Shown here in pieces: positions 62,900 through 64,000 of a stretch of 64,000 nucleotides of DNA (its first letter is position 1; each line of letters starts with the position of its first letter). The position numbers were made by a program, and so were the translations under genes. Source of the stretch: Paraburkholderia susongensis (GTDB lineage Bacteria > Pseudomonadota > Gammaproteobacteria > Burkholderiales > Burkholderiaceae); NCBI RefSeq assembly GCF_900177725.1, contig NZ_FXAT01000005.1, forward strand, positions 1 to 64,000, in the 5' to 3' direction. The notes beneath the pieces were generated by a model. The model did not search any database, was not told where the DNA came from, and saw only the letters and a list, made by a program, of their open reading frames with translations.

Positions 62900-62916
62900 T
62901 GTAGTGCGGAATCACC

Positions 62917-62946
62917 CGCCGGCTGCATTCGCAACCGGCGTTTTTT
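62917..62946. terminator. Intrinsic terminator between the DapA-like and enolase-family genes
   Basis: CGCCGG and CCGGCG arms, with an inner TGC-ATTC-GCA stem, are followed by TTTTTT. It lies 18 bases after the DapA-like stop, in the short gap to the convergent enolase-family gene, and ends plus-strand transcription. Confidence 0.85.
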
Positions 62947-62967
62947 GCGTCAGTTATCGCGTCGACC

Positions 62968-64000
62968 TCACGCCCAGTCGTCGAGCGCGTATTCGTCGAG
63001 CGCCGCTTCATCGAAGTCGAAGCCGAGGCCGGGTCCGGTCGGCACGACCAGCTCGCCGTCCGCGAACGACAGTTGCTTATCCACCAGCCGACGGAAATTC
63101 AGCACCTGATCGTCAGGAAAGAATTCGACATAGCGCGCATTGGGCGTCGACGCGACGAGATGCACGTGCAGATCGTGGAACCAGTGCGGGCACATCGTGA
63201 CACCCACGGCCGCGGCCGACGCCGCAATGCGTCGCCATTCGCTGATTCCGCCGCATACCGCCGCGTCCGACTGAAGGATCACGGCCGCGCGCTTGTCGAG
63301 CAGGGCCTGGTGCCGCCAGCGCCCCGTTTCTATCTCACCGGTCGCCACATTCACCGGCGTGCGCCGGCTCAGTTGCGCATGGCTTTCGATGTCATCGGGA
63401 CTGAAGGGCTCCTCTATCCAGTACGGGTTGTACGGCTCGTACCGGCGCATGTATTCGAGCGCGGTTGGAACGTCGGACCAGGCGTTGTTGGCATCGAGCA
63501 TCAGCAGCACGTCGTCGCCGACCGCTTCTCGCGCCGCCCTGATGCGCGCCTCCTCGCCACGCGGATCGAGCCGCCCCACCTTCATCTTCACGGCGCGAAA
63601 TCCCGACGCGACGTAGGCCGCCATCTCCTCGCCGAGATGCTCCGGGGTCTTGCCTTCGAGGTAGTAACCGCCGCTGGCATAGGCCGGCACGGTGGCGCTA
63701 GAAGTGCCGCCGAGATAGCGGCTCAACGGCAGGCCCGACGCGCGGGCATTGCGGTCCCACAACGCGATGTCGATGATGGACAGAGCCCGCATGACCGAGC
63801 CCGCGCGCCCTTGCAGCAAGGATTCGTCGTACATCGCGCACCACGAGCCTTCGACATCGAGCGCGCAGCGCCCGAGCAACAACGGTGCAAACAGTTCGCG
63901 CACCGCATACGTGACCAGCATGCCGGCGCGGTTGCCGCCGTAGCAGAAGCCGATGCCGTAGTAATCATCGGCTGTCCTCACGCGCACGACCGTGTAGTCG
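62968..64000 (-). CDS. Enolase-superfamily sugar-acid dehydratase, partial
   Basis: The 3' part of a mandelate racemase/muconate lactonizing enzyme-family gene, still open at the window edge, so about 40-60 N-terminal residues are outside. Seen: catalytic Lys pair in RAVKMKVGRLDPRG (KxK), metal ligands in LLMLDANNAWSD (Asp), YWIEEPFSPDD (Glu) and NVATGEIETGRW (Glu), the Asp in VILQSDAAVCGG and His in GVTMCPHWFHDLH. The KxK plus Asp-His dyad fits MR-subgroup acid-sugar dehydratases. It fits the neighbouring uronate/aldarate genes. Exact substrate open. Confidence 0.87.
   Translation of the reverse strand, partial: DYTVVRVRTADDYYGIGFCYGGNRAGMLVTYAVRELFAPLLLGRCALDVEGSWCAMYDESLLQGRAGSVMRALSIIDIALWDRNARASGLPLSRYLGGTSSATVPAYASGGYYLEGKTPEHLGEEMAAYVASGFRAVKMKVGRLDPRGEEARIRAAREAVGDDVLLMLDANNAWSDVPTALEYMRRYEPYNPYWIEEPFSPDDIESHAQLSRRTPVNVATGEIETGRWRHQALLDKRAAVILQSDAAVCGGISEWRRIAASAAAVGVTMCPHWFHDLHVHLVASTPNARYVEFFPDDQVLNFRRLVDKQLSFADGELVVPTGPGLGFDFDEAALDEYALDDWA

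Overview
The window reads as a piece of an accessory replicon or chromosome arm of a Burkholderiaceae bacterium, most likely Paraburkholderia, Caballeronia or a close relative. The basis is high-GC coding sequence, two DUF4148 proteins (a family mostly seen in Burkholderiaceae), and a very high density of LysR regulators, MFS carriers and catabolic oxidoreductases. I see no rRNA, tRNA, replication or core housekeeping genes. The genus is an inference.

Region 1 (1-10440) looks like a mobile, decayed segment. Remnants of one IS6-family element lie in opposite orientation at about 438-623 and 10277-10438, and a collapsed IS5-family transposase sits at 2510-3003. Between them are an amidohydrolase and a compact module: a formate/nitrite-type channel, a LysR regulator, an NRAMP manganese importer (mntH), a Tat-exported bicupin oxalate decarboxylase, and divergent tatA (cut short) and tatB genes. 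Oxalate decarboxylase needs Mn, is folded before Tat export, and releases formate, so the cluster reads as one oxalate-to-formate unit carrying its own metal supply, channel and part of an export system. A 40-bp inverted repeat separates the two arms. A DUF305 protein and a broken beta-propeller gene follow.

Region 2 (10863-21094) holds two secreted DUF4148 proteins, then a catabolic cluster: ornithine-cyclodeaminase-like enzyme, LysR, M81 (MlrC-like) metallopeptidase, MFS carrier, two tandem LysR genes, a D-threonine-aldolase-like PLP enzyme and a RidA protein, with broken copies of an aldolase and an SDR. A shared TTAA-N7-TTAA motif lies 84-86 bases ahead of both the cyclodeaminase and the M81 gene. 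Region 3 (21686-23910) is a periplasmic catalase plus ankyrin lipoprotein pair. Region 4 (24024-28133) is a predicted periplasmic molybdenum dehydrogenase operon (IorA/IorB type) with a HiPIP electron carrier and an aldo/keto reductase.

Region 5 (28485-43225) is a string of MFS carriers, regulators (TetR, LysR, HxlR, LacI) and single enzymes (class II aldolase, metallo-beta-lactamase fold, glutamate cyclase, SDR), with gene remnants between them. Region 6 (43226-49047) is a complete RND efflux operon with overlapping genes. Region 7 (49163-56979, minus strand) is an eight-gene operon: a Cox-type molybdenum hydroxylase (medium, small and large subunits) with CoxG, two 3-hydroxyacid dehydrogenases, a NIPSNAP protein and an iron alcohol dehydrogenase. 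Region 8 (57409-64000) is a sugar-acid island: uronate-dehydrogenase-like enzyme, GntR regulator, IlvD/Edd dehydratase, 2-hydroxyacid dehydrogenase, DapA-like dehydratase/aldolase and an enolase-superfamily dehydratase that runs off the window edge.
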